Part shown: one piece after another, positions 16,470 to 24,813 of the stretch
Position numbering within the stretch: the stretch's first letter is position 1
Layout of the letters: each line of letters opens with the position of its first letter
Assembly (NCBI RefSeq): GCF_019402665.1
Contig: NZ_VSST01000029.1
Coordinates: 62,001-126,000 of the forward strand
Direction of reading: 5' to 3'
Origin: Bradyrhizobium canariense
Lineage (GTDB): Bacteria > Pseudomonadota > Alphaproteobacteria > Rhizobiales > Xanthobacteraceae
DNA length: 64,000 bases
The notes under the pieces: model-generated
What the model was told of the DNA's origin: nothing
What the model saw: the letters and a program-made list of their open reading frames with translations, nothing else
Database searches by the model: none
Position numbers and translations under genes: made by a program

Positions 16470-16588
16470 AGGACAGCGATGAGGTCGATGTGCCGCGGCA
16501 GGCGTCGAGGAATACGCTTGACGGCCACTTCCATTTATGTTCCCTATTCGTTCTATTCAATCATAGATTGTCCCGGAGACCTTTCGTG

Positions 16589-18307
16589 ATGAACAGTATG
16601 CGTGGCGAGAGCCAGCCGACCCAGCTCGTAATTCATAATGACGATGATACGCCGGACCAATTCGTGATGGATCTGCTTCGGCAGGTCTTCGGCAAATCAG
16701 ACCGTGAAGCGACCGCGCTGATCACCCAGATCGAGCAGAAGGAAAAGGCGGTTTGCGGACCTTACCCTCAATCGGTTGCCGAAGCCCTTTTCAAATCTGC
16801 GCAACAATCCATCGGCTTGGCCGGCCATCGACTGCAGGTCACGCTTGAGGCGGTCAAGACTCCTTGCGAACTCTGCGGGAAGCCTGAGGGACAGATGGAC
16901 GTGCGTATCGGCGACCGCACGGTCTGGCTGTGCAGCGACTGCATGCGTGCGGCGGATGAGCCCTCGAACGAACAAGAGGAAGATTTCGACTTTGCTTGCG
17001 ACGTTCTCGATTGGCACCTTGCCAGCACCGCGCGCAGCAAACTCGTGACCACGATCCGCCAATTTCCCGGCCATATGCGGGTCGATCTTCAAGCCGCGGT
17101 CGACCGGCTCTTCGGCAAGGCCATCCGGCTGGTGGGATTGAACGAGGAGCAGCGCTACGAAACGCTGTCGATTCCACGGCTGCTCAAGGAGGGCCGCTAT
17201 GCGATCGCGATCGCCCCGCTGCAATATTCCGACGTCGACGTAGGCGAGAAGACCCCGGTCAAGTGTCTGGATAACGGACTATGGCTGTGTGAGCAGGATC
17301 ATCTCCGCTATGCGGTTCTGCTCTGCGCACACCGCGAATACAGTCGCGAGCCCGGAATTCGAATCGAGATCCTGGTGCCTTCAGGCTCCGCAGGCGCGGC
17401 TCTGGTCCAGCAATGCTTCAGTGAATTGGAAGAAGCCGTACAGGCTGCGCGGACCTATCGCGGCAAGATCCTGTCGCTCGATGCGGACTCCGACTATCGC
17501 GGTCGCTCGCGCGGCATCACGGTGCATCGCTTGCCGCAGGTGTCGCGCGACGAGGTGATCCTGCCGGAGCAGACCCTGCGGCTGCTCGATCGCAACGTTC
17601 TGACCTTCGTCAACACCCGAGACCAATTGCGCCGGTTGGGCCAATCGACCCGCAAAGGCATCTTGCTGTACGGCCCGCCGGGCACCGGCAAGACCCACAC
17701 GATCCGCTATCTCGCAACGCATTTGCCCGGGCATACGACGCTGATCATCACGGCCGAACAGATCGGTCTGCTCGGCGCCTATATGAGCCTGGCACGGCTG
17801 CTCCAGCCGTCGATGGTGGTGATCGAGGATGTCGATCTCATCGCCCGTGACCGCGATGACATGGGGCCGTGTGAGGAATCCATGCTGAACAAGCTGCTCA
17901 ACGAGATGGACGGGCTGAAGGAAGATGCCGACATCCTGTTCGTCCTGACCACCAACCGGCCGGAGGACCTCGAAGGTGCTCTCGCGGGTCGCCCCGGCCG
18001 CATCGACCAAGCCATCGAAGTGCCGCTACCCAACGAGACCGGCCGCGGCAAGCTGGTCCGGCTCTACGGCAAGGGACTGCCGCTCGACGAGGCGGTCATC
18101 GCAGAGGCTGCCCGGCGTAGCGACGGCACGAGTTGCGCCTTCATCAAGGAGCTGATGCGGCGGCTGGCGCAAGGAAGCATTGCGCGGGACGGCGGCAACA
18201 CCGTGGTCTCCGCCGATATCGACGAAGCCCTCGACGACATGCTGTTCTCCGGCGGCCGGCTTAACGCGCAGCTGCTCGGCGGCGCGCAGGCAATGGCCAC
18301 CGGGTGA
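16589..18307 (+). CDS. ClpS-like / zinc finger / AAA+ ATPase fusion
   Basis: About 572 aa. Residues 11-90 align with ClpS, the N-degron adaptor (VIHNDDDTPDQFV, then KAVCGPYPQSVAEAL and GHRLQVTLEA). Residues 93-118 hold a CxxC...CxxC zinc finger like that of ClpX. Residues 130-340 are an unassigned region. Residues 355-550 are an FtsH/CDC48-type AAA+ module: Walker A GPPGTGKT 362-369, Walker B VVIEDVD 410-416, and SRH with Arg 468 and 471. No protease domain is present. It may recognise and unfold proteins by itself. In the ClpS part the alpha-amino-binding Asn-Asp-Asp is kept (17-19), but the gatekeeper Met is Asp23 and the pocket His is Glu49. GGAG lies nine to ten bases before ATG 16589. 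Confidence 0.85.
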   Translation: MNSMRGESQPTQLVIHNDDDTPDQFVMDLLRQVFGKSDREATALITQIEQKEKAVCGPYPQSVAEALFKSAQQSIGLAGHRLQVTLEAVKTPCELCGKPEGQMDVRIGDRTVWLCSDCMRAADEPSNEQEEDFDFACDVLDWHLASTARSKLVTTIRQFPGHMRVDLQAAVDRLFGKAIRLVGLNEEQRYETLSIPRLLKEGRYAIAIAPLQYSDVDVGEKTPVKCLDNGLWLCEQDHLRYAVLLCAHREYSREPGIRIEILVPSGSAGAALVQQCFSELEEAVQAARTYRGKILSLDADSDYRGRSRGITVHRLPQVSRDEVILPEQTLRLLDRNVLTFVNTRDQLRRLGQSTRKGILLYGPPGTGKTHTIRYLATHLPGHTTLIITAEQIGLLGAYMSLARLLQPSMVVIEDVDLIARDRDDMGPCEESMLNKLLNEMDGLKEDADILFVLTTNRPEDLEGALAGRPGRIDQAIEVPLPNETGRGKLVRLYGKGLPLDEAVIAEAARRSDGTSCAFIKELMRRLAQGSIARDGGNTVVSADIDEALDDMLFSGGRLNAQLLGGAQAMATG

Positions 18308-18332
18308 CGCTTCCTCCGACGTGGTGCGCCTG

Positions 18333-19994
18333 CTACGGAGCGCACATGAAGCTCGACGCCTCCGTCAGCGGGCCGCTCTTGTAGTGCGGCCAGGCCGGCC
18401 AGCGGCACAGCGGCAGCGCGCGAAGCGTCGCAAACGACGGCGCCTCGACCTTCTGCTCGGCGACTTCCAAATCGCCGGGCGCCTTGCCCTTTTCGACCCA
18501 GTCGACCAGCGCGCTCAGCATGTCGACATTGGCCGGCGCGCCGGAGCCGACATGGTCGACGCCGGGCGCGGTGTAGAGCCGCGCGAATTCAGCCGTCTCG
18601 GCCTTGCCGAGCTTGCGTTCGACGTTCTCGAAATAGCGGATGCCGGCATAAGGGCTCTGCGCATAGTCCGCCATATGTTCGAGCATGATCAGCCGGCCAC
18701 CGCGAGCGCGGAAGCGGCTGAGATCGGGGTCGGTGGAATCCATCAGACTGGAGACCTCGAGCAGCCGCGCCTTGTGCTCTTCCGGCTTATACGTCGTCAC
18801 GTCGAGCTTGGGATCGCGCGCGAACACATATTGGATGCCGCCGGCTCCGTAGATCCAGGCGATGCCGTTATTGGGCGCGGGTGGCTGCGCCGGGGGCGCC
18901 GTGCCGAGCCACCACGCGACCCAGCCGCCGGTCGGGCCAACCGCCGGCGTGTCCTCGCCCGACACGCCCCAGCCCGGATAGTCGTCGAGGCCATTGGCAA
19001 GCGCGAACGGGAATTTGTAGGTCGCATGCAGGGTCTCGATTGCCTTGATCTGTGCGTCGGTGAGGCACTGATCGCCGGTCTTGCCGCTCGCGCAACGCAG
19101 CGTCTCCGCCTTGAATGCCGCCTTGCATGAAACGGGATCCTGCACCAGCGCGTCATCGGAGCCATCGGCCTTGTCGCAAGCCGCGCGCACGGCATCGCCC
19201 ACAAGCTTCACCTGCGCCGGGTTGATCCAGCCGTCACCCATGGTCACGAGCCCGGAACGCGTGCCGGCATGCTGAAGGCCGACCCAGTTGATGACAGGCA
19301 CGCGAGCAAAGATGCCGTCGAAATCGTCAGGATAGCGCTGTGCCATGGTGAGGCCTTCGCGGCCGCCTTCGGACGAACCCATGAAGTACATCTTCTCAGG
19401 TCTCTTGCCGTAGGCGCGCTGCATCAGCGTGACGGCGGCATCGCGCACCTTCTTGTAGGCGCGATGGGCGAAATTCTCGAAGGCTTCGTCGTTGAGCGCG
19501 AACAGCTGCGGCGGTTCGCCCGGCTTGGACTCATGACCGGAATCGGTGCCGTAGGTGACGAAGCCGCGCGCGAGCGGCGACGGCTTGTCGAAGGGATAGG
19601 CCGGCGGCAGCGTCAGGCCCGTGATCAGCACGCCGTTGAATCCGCCGCCGCCATATTGCAGCGAGCGGCCGTTCCATTCGACGGGCAGATTGACCTGAAA
19701 TTTGATCGGCGGCGCCTTGGGATCGCTGGGATCGATATGGCCGAGCAGCTTGCAGAAGCCGGGATTGGCGGGCGTGACGCGCTGCGACGGCGTCGGGCCG
19801 CGTTCGGCGACGGCAAGCTGCGACGGCGCCAGCAACGTCGCCGAATCGATCTTCACGGCGTCGATGCCGCCGACGAGGCCCTTGCAGACGGTGTCCGCAT
19901 CCTCGGCCAGCGTCGCCGCTGAAGCCGAATTCGCGCCGAGCACGCCCGCTGCGCCCACCAGCAATGCGCACAGTGTCACATGGATTTGCGCCAT
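18333..19994 (-). CDS. tannase / feruloyl esterase family secreted hydrolase
   Basis: 553 aa with a signal peptide (cut near ASA at residue 26). It belongs to the tannase/feruloyl esterase alpha/beta-hydrolase family: WNGRSLQYGGGGFNG, YGTDSGHES, the nucleophile segment MGSSEGGREGL, and PGVDHVGSG near the C-terminus. Family enzymes cut ester bonds of plant phenolics. The usual CS-D-HC motif, in which Cys residues beside the catalytic Ser and His form a disulfide, is lost: Cys beside Ser is Ser and Cys after His is Val. The substrate is unknown. It is convergent with the AAA+ gene. Confidence 0.88.
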   Translation of the reverse strand: MAQIHVTLCALLVGAAGVLGANSASAATLAEDADTVCKGLVGGIDAVKIDSATLLAPSQLAVAERGPTPSQRVTPANPGFCKLLGHIDPSDPKAPPIKFQVNLPVEWNGRSLQYGGGGFNGVLITGLTLPPAYPFDKPSPLARGFVTYGTDSGHESKPGEPPQLFALNDEAFENFAHRAYKKVRDAAVTLMQRAYGKRPEKMYFMGSSEGGREGLTMAQRYPDDFDGIFARVPVINWVGLQHAGTRSGLVTMGDGWINPAQVKLVGDAVRAACDKADGSDDALVQDPVSCKAAFKAETLRCASGKTGDQCLTDAQIKAIETLHATYKFPFALANGLDDYPGWGVSGEDTPAVGPTGGWVAWWLGTAPPAQPPAPNNGIAWIYGAGGIQYVFARDPKLDVTTYKPEEHKARLLEVSSLMDSTDPDLSRFRARGGRLIMLEHMADYAQSPYAGIRYFENVERKLGKAETAEFARLYTAPGVDHVGSGAPANVDMLSALVDWVEKGKAPGDLEVAEQKVEAPSFATLRALPLCRWPAWPHYKSGPLTEASSFMCAP

Positions 19995-20071
19995 CGTTTC
20001 CCCCTGAGTTTCTGTTCGTTCTGCCGGCAGGCCGCATTCAAGGCGCCCTGCGGCCGGTCGTCAATGCAGTG

Positions 20072-21316
20072 CTAGTGCTCAAACACCAGCCGCGCGCCGA
20101 CGGTGCCCTCGAGGCTGCGGATCTGCTGCAGCAGCGCGCCTGAATCCTGGCCGCCGAGGTCGGCATCGAGCACGACGTAACCGAGGTCGCCCGAGGTCTC
20201 CAGATACTGCGCGGCGATGTTGATGTCGCGCTGGAGGAAGACCTCGTTGAGCCGGCGCAGCATGCCGGGCACGTTGCGATGGACGTGGCTGAAGCGCGCG
20301 CCGGAGGGACGCAGATGCAACTGCACCTCCGGAAAATTCACCGCCCCCGTGGTCGAGCCGGTGATGAAAAAGTCAACCAGCTTGCGCGCCACCTCGCCGC
20401 CGATGCGCTCCTGCGCCTCCTCGGTCGAGCCGCCGATATGCGGCGTGAGGATGACATTGCCGAGGCCCTGCACCGGGCTCTTGAAGCGGTCCGAATTCGA
20501 GGACGGCTCGACCGGAAACACGTCGATGGCGGCACCCGCGAGATGACCGTCGCGCAGAGCCCCCGCCAGCGCATCGAGATCGACGACGGTGCCGCGGCTG
20601 TTGTTGATCAGGAGGGAGCCGGGCTTCATCGCCCGCAGCTCCTTCTCACCGATCATCCCGGCGGTCTCCGGCGTCTCCGGCACGTGAAGGCTGACGACGT
20701 CGCTCTGCGCCAGCAGCTCTTCCAGCTTTTCGACCGGCTCAGTGTTGCCGTGGCGGAGCTTGTCGGTACGGTCGAAATAGATCACGCGCATGCCGATCGC
20801 TTCGGCCAGCGTCGAGAGCTGCGAGCCGATGTTGCCGTAGCCGATGATGCCAAGGGTGCGGCCGCGCACTTCGCGGCTGCCGGTCGCCGACTTGTCCCAG
20901 CCGCCCTCATGGGCCGACACCGAGCGCGGGAAGATGCGCCGCAGCAGCATCACGATCTCGCCGATCACGAGCTCGGCGACGCTCCGCGTGTTCGAGAACG
21001 GCGCGTTGAACACCGGAATGCCGCGCTTGCGCGCCGCCAGCAGATCGACCTGGTTGGTACCGACGCTGAAGCAGCCGACGGCGAGAAGCTGGTCGGCTGC
21101 TTCCAGCACCTCATCGGTGATCTGGGTGCGCGAGCGAATGCCGAGCAGCGACACGCCCTTGAGCGCCCGCCGCAAATCCTCGCCGTCCAGCGCCTTGGTC
21201 AGGCGCTCGACATTGGTGAAACCCGCCGTTCTGAACAGGTCCACGGCGCTGTCGTTGACGCCTTCGAGCAGCAGCGCCTTCGCGCTCCGCTCAGGGCTTT
21301 GGCCTGGGACTGGCAT
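20072..21316 (-). CDS. serA: D-3-phosphoglycerate dehydrogenase
   Basis: About 414 aa from MPVPGQSPERSAKALL, the length of the E. coli-type SerA. The NAD-binding GYGNIGSQL motif is near residue 155; catalytic Arg lies in NNSRGTVVD, Glu in AAIDVFPVEP and His in TPHIGGSTEEA. A C-terminal ACT domain (HVHRNVPGMLRRLNEVF) probably gives serine feedback inhibition. It catalyses the first step of serine synthesis. No serB or serC lies nearby. Confidence 0.93.
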   Translation of the reverse strand: MPVPGQSPERSAKALLLEGVNDSAVDLFRTAGFTNVERLTKALDGEDLRRALKGVSLLGIRSRTQITDEVLEAADQLLAVGCFSVGTNQVDLLAARKRGIPVFNAPFSNTRSVAELVIGEIVMLLRRIFPRSVSAHEGGWDKSATGSREVRGRTLGIIGYGNIGSQLSTLAEAIGMRVIYFDRTDKLRHGNTEPVEKLEELLAQSDVVSLHVPETPETAGMIGEKELRAMKPGSLLINNSRGTVVDLDALAGALRDGHLAGAAIDVFPVEPSSNSDRFKSPVQGLGNVILTPHIGGSTEEAQERIGGEVARKLVDFFITGSTTGAVNFPEVQLHLRPSGARFSHVHRNVPGMLRRLNEVFLQRDINIAAQYLETSGDLGYVVLDADLGGQDSGALLQQIRSLEGTVGARLVFEH

Positions 21317-21415
21317 GAAATCTCCGTGGGTCACAGCTTCGCCGCAGCTCATAGACCGCGGGGGATGCGCAGCACAATAGGGTTCGGATACGGGGAGAAG
21401 ATGGCGGAGCGGTCG

Positions 21416-22648
21416 TCAGATCACATAAAACCCGTGCGTTCCGTCAAGCCGCAACTGATCGACCAGACCATACTCCCAGTCGAGATAGGCCTGCATCGCG
21501 CGCTCGTCGACGCCGGTGCCTTCATAGGGGCGGCGGTAACGGTGGGCGGGGTCGGGCTTGGGCAGGACGTGCGGCGGACCGATTTCGAGGGCGCCGTCAT
21601 AGCCACCTTCCTGTACATAGACCTCCCAACCCATCTGCGCGAGCCAGGACGCCGCCATGTCGGCGCGGACGCCCCTGTCGTCGGTCAGCACGATGCGCGC
21701 GCCGCGCACTGGTGCTGCCATATCGGTCTCCTGGACGAGCTGGCCGCCAGGATAGTGGCGAAACCCCGGGAGATGACCTGCGGCATATTCCTCGGCGTCA
21801 CGCACGTCGAAGCGATGGAGCGTGCGATCGGTCTGCGCGACAAGCGCAGCCATCTCGCTCGCGCCGATATGCCGGACACCGGCGCGATAGGCGACGTCGC
21901 GCGCATTGGCCCGGCCGCCCGCGAACGATCCGATCGCGCCACGCCGGTCGGCACCATGATCAAGCGTATGCCGCGCCAGCGTCCAACCGATGGTGCCGTT
22001 GCGCAGCGCCCGAACCTTGTTCGGCACGCCAGCATTGATCAGCGATTGGGTGCCGATGATCGAGCGGGTGCGGCCGGCGCAATTGACGATGATGGTGGTG
22101 TCGGCATCGGGTGCCGCCTGCCCTGCCCGCAGCACCAGCTCCGCGCCGGGCACGCTGACCGAGCCCGGAATGTTCATGGTGGCATATTCGTCGAAGCGGC
22201 GAACGTCGAGGATGGCGATGTTGGCCTTGTCCGCGATGAGTTTTGCCACCTCGTCGGCACTGAACGACGGCGTATGCCTGCGCGATTCGACCAGCTCGCC
22301 AAAGGCTTTTGAGTAGGAGTTGACGTCCTCGAACACCTGATAGCCCGCGTCGCGCCAGGCCTTCAGCCCGCCATCGAGCGCGCGGACGTTGGTATAGCCG
22401 AGCGCGGCCAGCCGCTCGGTGCCGGCAGTGACCAATCCCTCGCCGTCGTCATAGAGCACGATCGGCACATTTTTGCGCGGCAGCCTGACCTCGGCTTCGA
22501 TCTCGATCCGATCGGCGGCCAAATTGGCGGCGAACAATGGATGTCCCGTCGCGAAACCAGCCTCGTGCCTGAGATCGAGCAGCGCGATCTCCTCGCGAAG
22601 CAGCAGCGCGCGGCGAATGTCGGCGGGGGTGACGGTGGTGAGCTTCAT
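21416..22648 (-). CDS. triple-rhodanese-domain protein
   Basis: About 410 aa from MKLTTVTPADIRRALL. It holds three rhodanese domains at roughly residues 5-110, 125-240 and 260-365, plus a C-terminal tail. Only the middle domain keeps the active-site Cys loop (NCAGRTRS); the first has YDDGEG and the third TDDRGVRAD at that position. A sulfur-transfer role with two non-catalytic, perhaps binding, domains is likely. The substrate is unknown. There is no signal peptide, so it should be cytoplasmic. Confidence 0.87.
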   Translation of the reverse strand: MKLTTVTPADIRRALLLREEIALLDLRHEAGFATGHPLFAANLAADRIEIEAEVRLPRKNVPIVLYDDGEGLVTAGTERLAALGYTNVRALDGGLKAWRDAGYQVFEDVNSYSKAFGELVESRRHTPSFSADEVAKLIADKANIAILDVRRFDEYATMNIPGSVSVPGAELVLRAGQAAPDADTTIIVNCAGRTRSIIGTQSLINAGVPNKVRALRNGTIGWTLARHTLDHGADRRGAIGSFAGGRANARDVAYRAGVRHIGASEMAALVAQTDRTLHRFDVRDAEEYAAGHLPGFRHYPGGQLVQETDMAAPVRGARIVLTDDRGVRADMAASWLAQMGWEVYVQEGGYDGALEIGPPHVLPKPDPAHRYRRPYEGTGVDERAMQAYLDWEYGLVDQLRLDGTHGFYVI

Positions 22649-22830
22649 GGGGTAGGCAACCTTAGGAGACTTGAACGGGACTGGTTCTTGAATGATTGCC
22701 GGCCGGTTGGCCAGCCCGATCCGGGGCATGGCCCCGCCCGGCGGCGCGCCCGCCCTGGCCCCTCGCTGAAAAATCGTTTCGTATGCCGCGCTTGGGGGCT
22801 AGAGTTTCCAAATCGTCTGGGGGGCGCAAT

Positions 22831-23499
22831 ATGAAAATGTTGAAATTCCTGGTGATATTTCTGGCGCTTCCGGGCGTCGCCATGGCCGCGCTCACCAATG
22901 CCGAACGCAAATCGCAATTCGAGCGGGCAATGGCCTCGATCATGGCCGCAGCGACGCCGGCCGTACACCCAACGCTTCGCGACACGCTGATCAAGGACTA
23001 TCTCGCCTGCAAACCCAACAAGGGACAGGCCGTGGAGCTCATCCGCGCAAGCTATTTTCGCTCCTGCGAGCATGAAGACCCGTCTGTCACCGGCGACCGC
23101 TCGCTCGAAGCGTGTCAGCTCCGCTACGGCAAGCCATGCGCCCTGCTGGCCGTCAACGAGGAAATCGTCGCCGAAGGCGAGCTCGCGTCGAGAGACATGC
23201 CGCGGCTGCACTATGCAGGCAAGTACGACTTGTCGCAGATTCCGATCATCCGGCGGATCACGCGACAGCGCCCTGACGTGCAGAACTACGACAAGGCCAT
23301 GGAGCCCAAGGCGATCGCGATCCATCCCTGGGGCAAACTATTCATCTCGGCAGGGGATCCCAGCCTGAAAGACGCCCAGACCTCCGCGTTGGCGAAATGC
23401 AACAGCGATCCCGCGCGGAACGGCCGAGATGGCGGCTGCTTCGTCTACGCCATCAACAACGACATCGTCATTGACGAACGGCGCATGCAGGCGAAGTGA
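22831..23499 (+). CDS. exported hypothetical protein with cysteine pairs
   Basis: About 222 aa from MKMLKFLVIFLALPGVAMA, a clear signal peptide cut near residue 20. The mature part has two similar blocks, EACQLRYGKPCALLAVNEEIV and ALAKCNSDPARN...GCFVYAINNDIV, each with a Cys pair, so it looks like an internal repeat with disulfides. I do not recognise the family with certainty; a DUF4189-like fold is possible. It is probably periplasmic and is transcribed alone, divergent from the rhodanese gene. Confidence 0.8.
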   Translation: MKMLKFLVIFLALPGVAMAALTNAERKSQFERAMASIMAAATPAVHPTLRDTLIKDYLACKPNKGQAVELIRASYFRSCEHEDPSVTGDRSLEACQLRYGKPCALLAVNEEIVAEGELASRDMPRLHYAGKYDLSQIPIIRRITRQRPDVQNYDKAMEPKAIAIHPWGKLFISAGDPSLKDAQTSALAKCNSDPARNGRDGGCFVYAINNDIVIDERRMQAK

Positions 23500-23556
23500 C
23501 ATGAGGGCGGCAGGTCAGCCGGGCGACCCCAAGCCGTGTCGAAGCAGTTCGTCCGT

Positions 23557-24750
23557 TCACTCGCCCGGCACGAGCCGGCCGAGCCGCGGCTGCACAGGGC
23601 GCCGCATCCTGCGGCGCGACAGATAGAGCAGGACGCCGGTGACCGCGAACAGCGGCATCAGCGCAGCCGCGACCATGAACGCGAGCTTGCCGGGCCAACC
23701 CAGAATCGCACCGCGGTGGATGTCGAGCACATTCGCGATGATCTTCTCGCCGAACGTCTTGTCGGCGTAGCGTTCCGCAGAGACCAACTGACCGGTCACG
23801 GCGTCGATGCGGAGTTCGTCGCGGGTAGTATCGAGGGTGGAGTCTTTCCCCCAGGACCGGATCCGTATCACCGTGCCCGGACCGGCGGGCAGCGTCAGTA
23901 ACGCCTTGGAGAAGCGGCTGCCCTCTTCGTGCAGGAAGGCGGCCCACGCGCGATCAAAGCCGATCGGCTGCGCCGTCTCGCCGGCGCCGGTGGCACGCGA
24001 CGCCTTTGTGGGCATCTTGGGCTGCATCTTAGCGGCGGCGACTTGCGGCCGCGACAGCAACCAGACGACGCCATCCTTGTACCAGTCGAACGAGTACCAG
24101 AGCCCGGTGAGCGTCATCACCAGATAGACCGGCAGGACCCAGGTGCCGATCACCGCATGCAGCGACCGATGCAGCCCGCGCCCGCTGAGCCGGACATTGG
24201 GCTTCAGCCACATCTTCACGCTGCCTGCACGCCGCGGCCAGCGCAGCACCAGTCCCGAGATGAGCATCACGATCAAGCCGAGCGCGGCCACGCCCGTGAT
24301 CTGACGCCCCCAGCCCTTGGCGTCGCCGGGAATCAACAGCCAGCGATGCAGCTTGCGCACGGTCGCGAAAAACTCTTCGCCGCGCGGTGCGCCCAACACG
24401 CGCGCGTCATAGGGATCGACATAGAGCGAGGACGGCCGCGCGCCTCGTTCGTCGCGGGCGAAGCGTACATGCGCCGCGGCGGACGGGTCGCTCGCCAGTG
24501 TTACGGCGGAGACTTTGCCGACGTCCCGCGCCGCGGTCAGGCGCGCAACCAGCTCGTCCGGCATCAGCGCCGGTGCCTGGCGCGGCGCCACCTGCATGAT
24601 GCCGCGGTTCAGATAGTCGCCGATCTCGTCCTCGAAACTCATGATCGCACCGGTCAGCGCGATCACAGCGAGTAGCAGCGCGAGCGCGAGGCCCGCGATG
24701 GAATGGACCTGAAGCAGAACGGCCTTGATCGCGCGCCAGCACTCATGCAT
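23557..24750 (-). CDS. PepSY-associated membrane protein (siderophore uptake partner)
   Basis: 397-aa PepSY_TM protein of the PiuB type. It has a TM helix at residues 12-40 (HSIAGLALALLLAVIALTGAIMSFEDE), a conserved KLHRWLLIP His segment, RSLHAVIGTWVLPVYLVMTLTGLWYSFDW, and a last helix near 360-385. Members are commonly paired with TonB-dependent siderophore receptors and may reduce ferric siderophore in the periplasm (inference). It follows the receptor gene by 63 bases on the same strand. Confidence 0.9.
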   Translation of the reverse strand: MHECWRAIKAVLLQVHSIAGLALALLLAVIALTGAIMSFEDEIGDYLNRGIMQVAPRQAPALMPDELVARLTAARDVGKVSAVTLASDPSAAAHVRFARDERGARPSSLYVDPYDARVLGAPRGEEFFATVRKLHRWLLIPGDAKGWGRQITGVAALGLIVMLISGLVLRWPRRAGSVKMWLKPNVRLSGRGLHRSLHAVIGTWVLPVYLVMTLTGLWYSFDWYKDGVVWLLSRPQVAAAKMQPKMPTKASRATGAGETAQPIGFDRAWAAFLHEEGSRFSKALLTLPAGPGTVIRIRSWGKDSTLDTTRDELRIDAVTGQLVSAERYADKTFGEKIIANVLDIHRGAILGWPGKLAFMVAAALMPLFAVTGVLLYLSRRRMRRPVQPRLGRLVPGE

Positions 24751-24813
24751 CGGCGCCGGCCCTTCTGGTCTGCACGACCGGGAAATCGGCTTCCTCGCGC
24801 CACACCGTCATCG

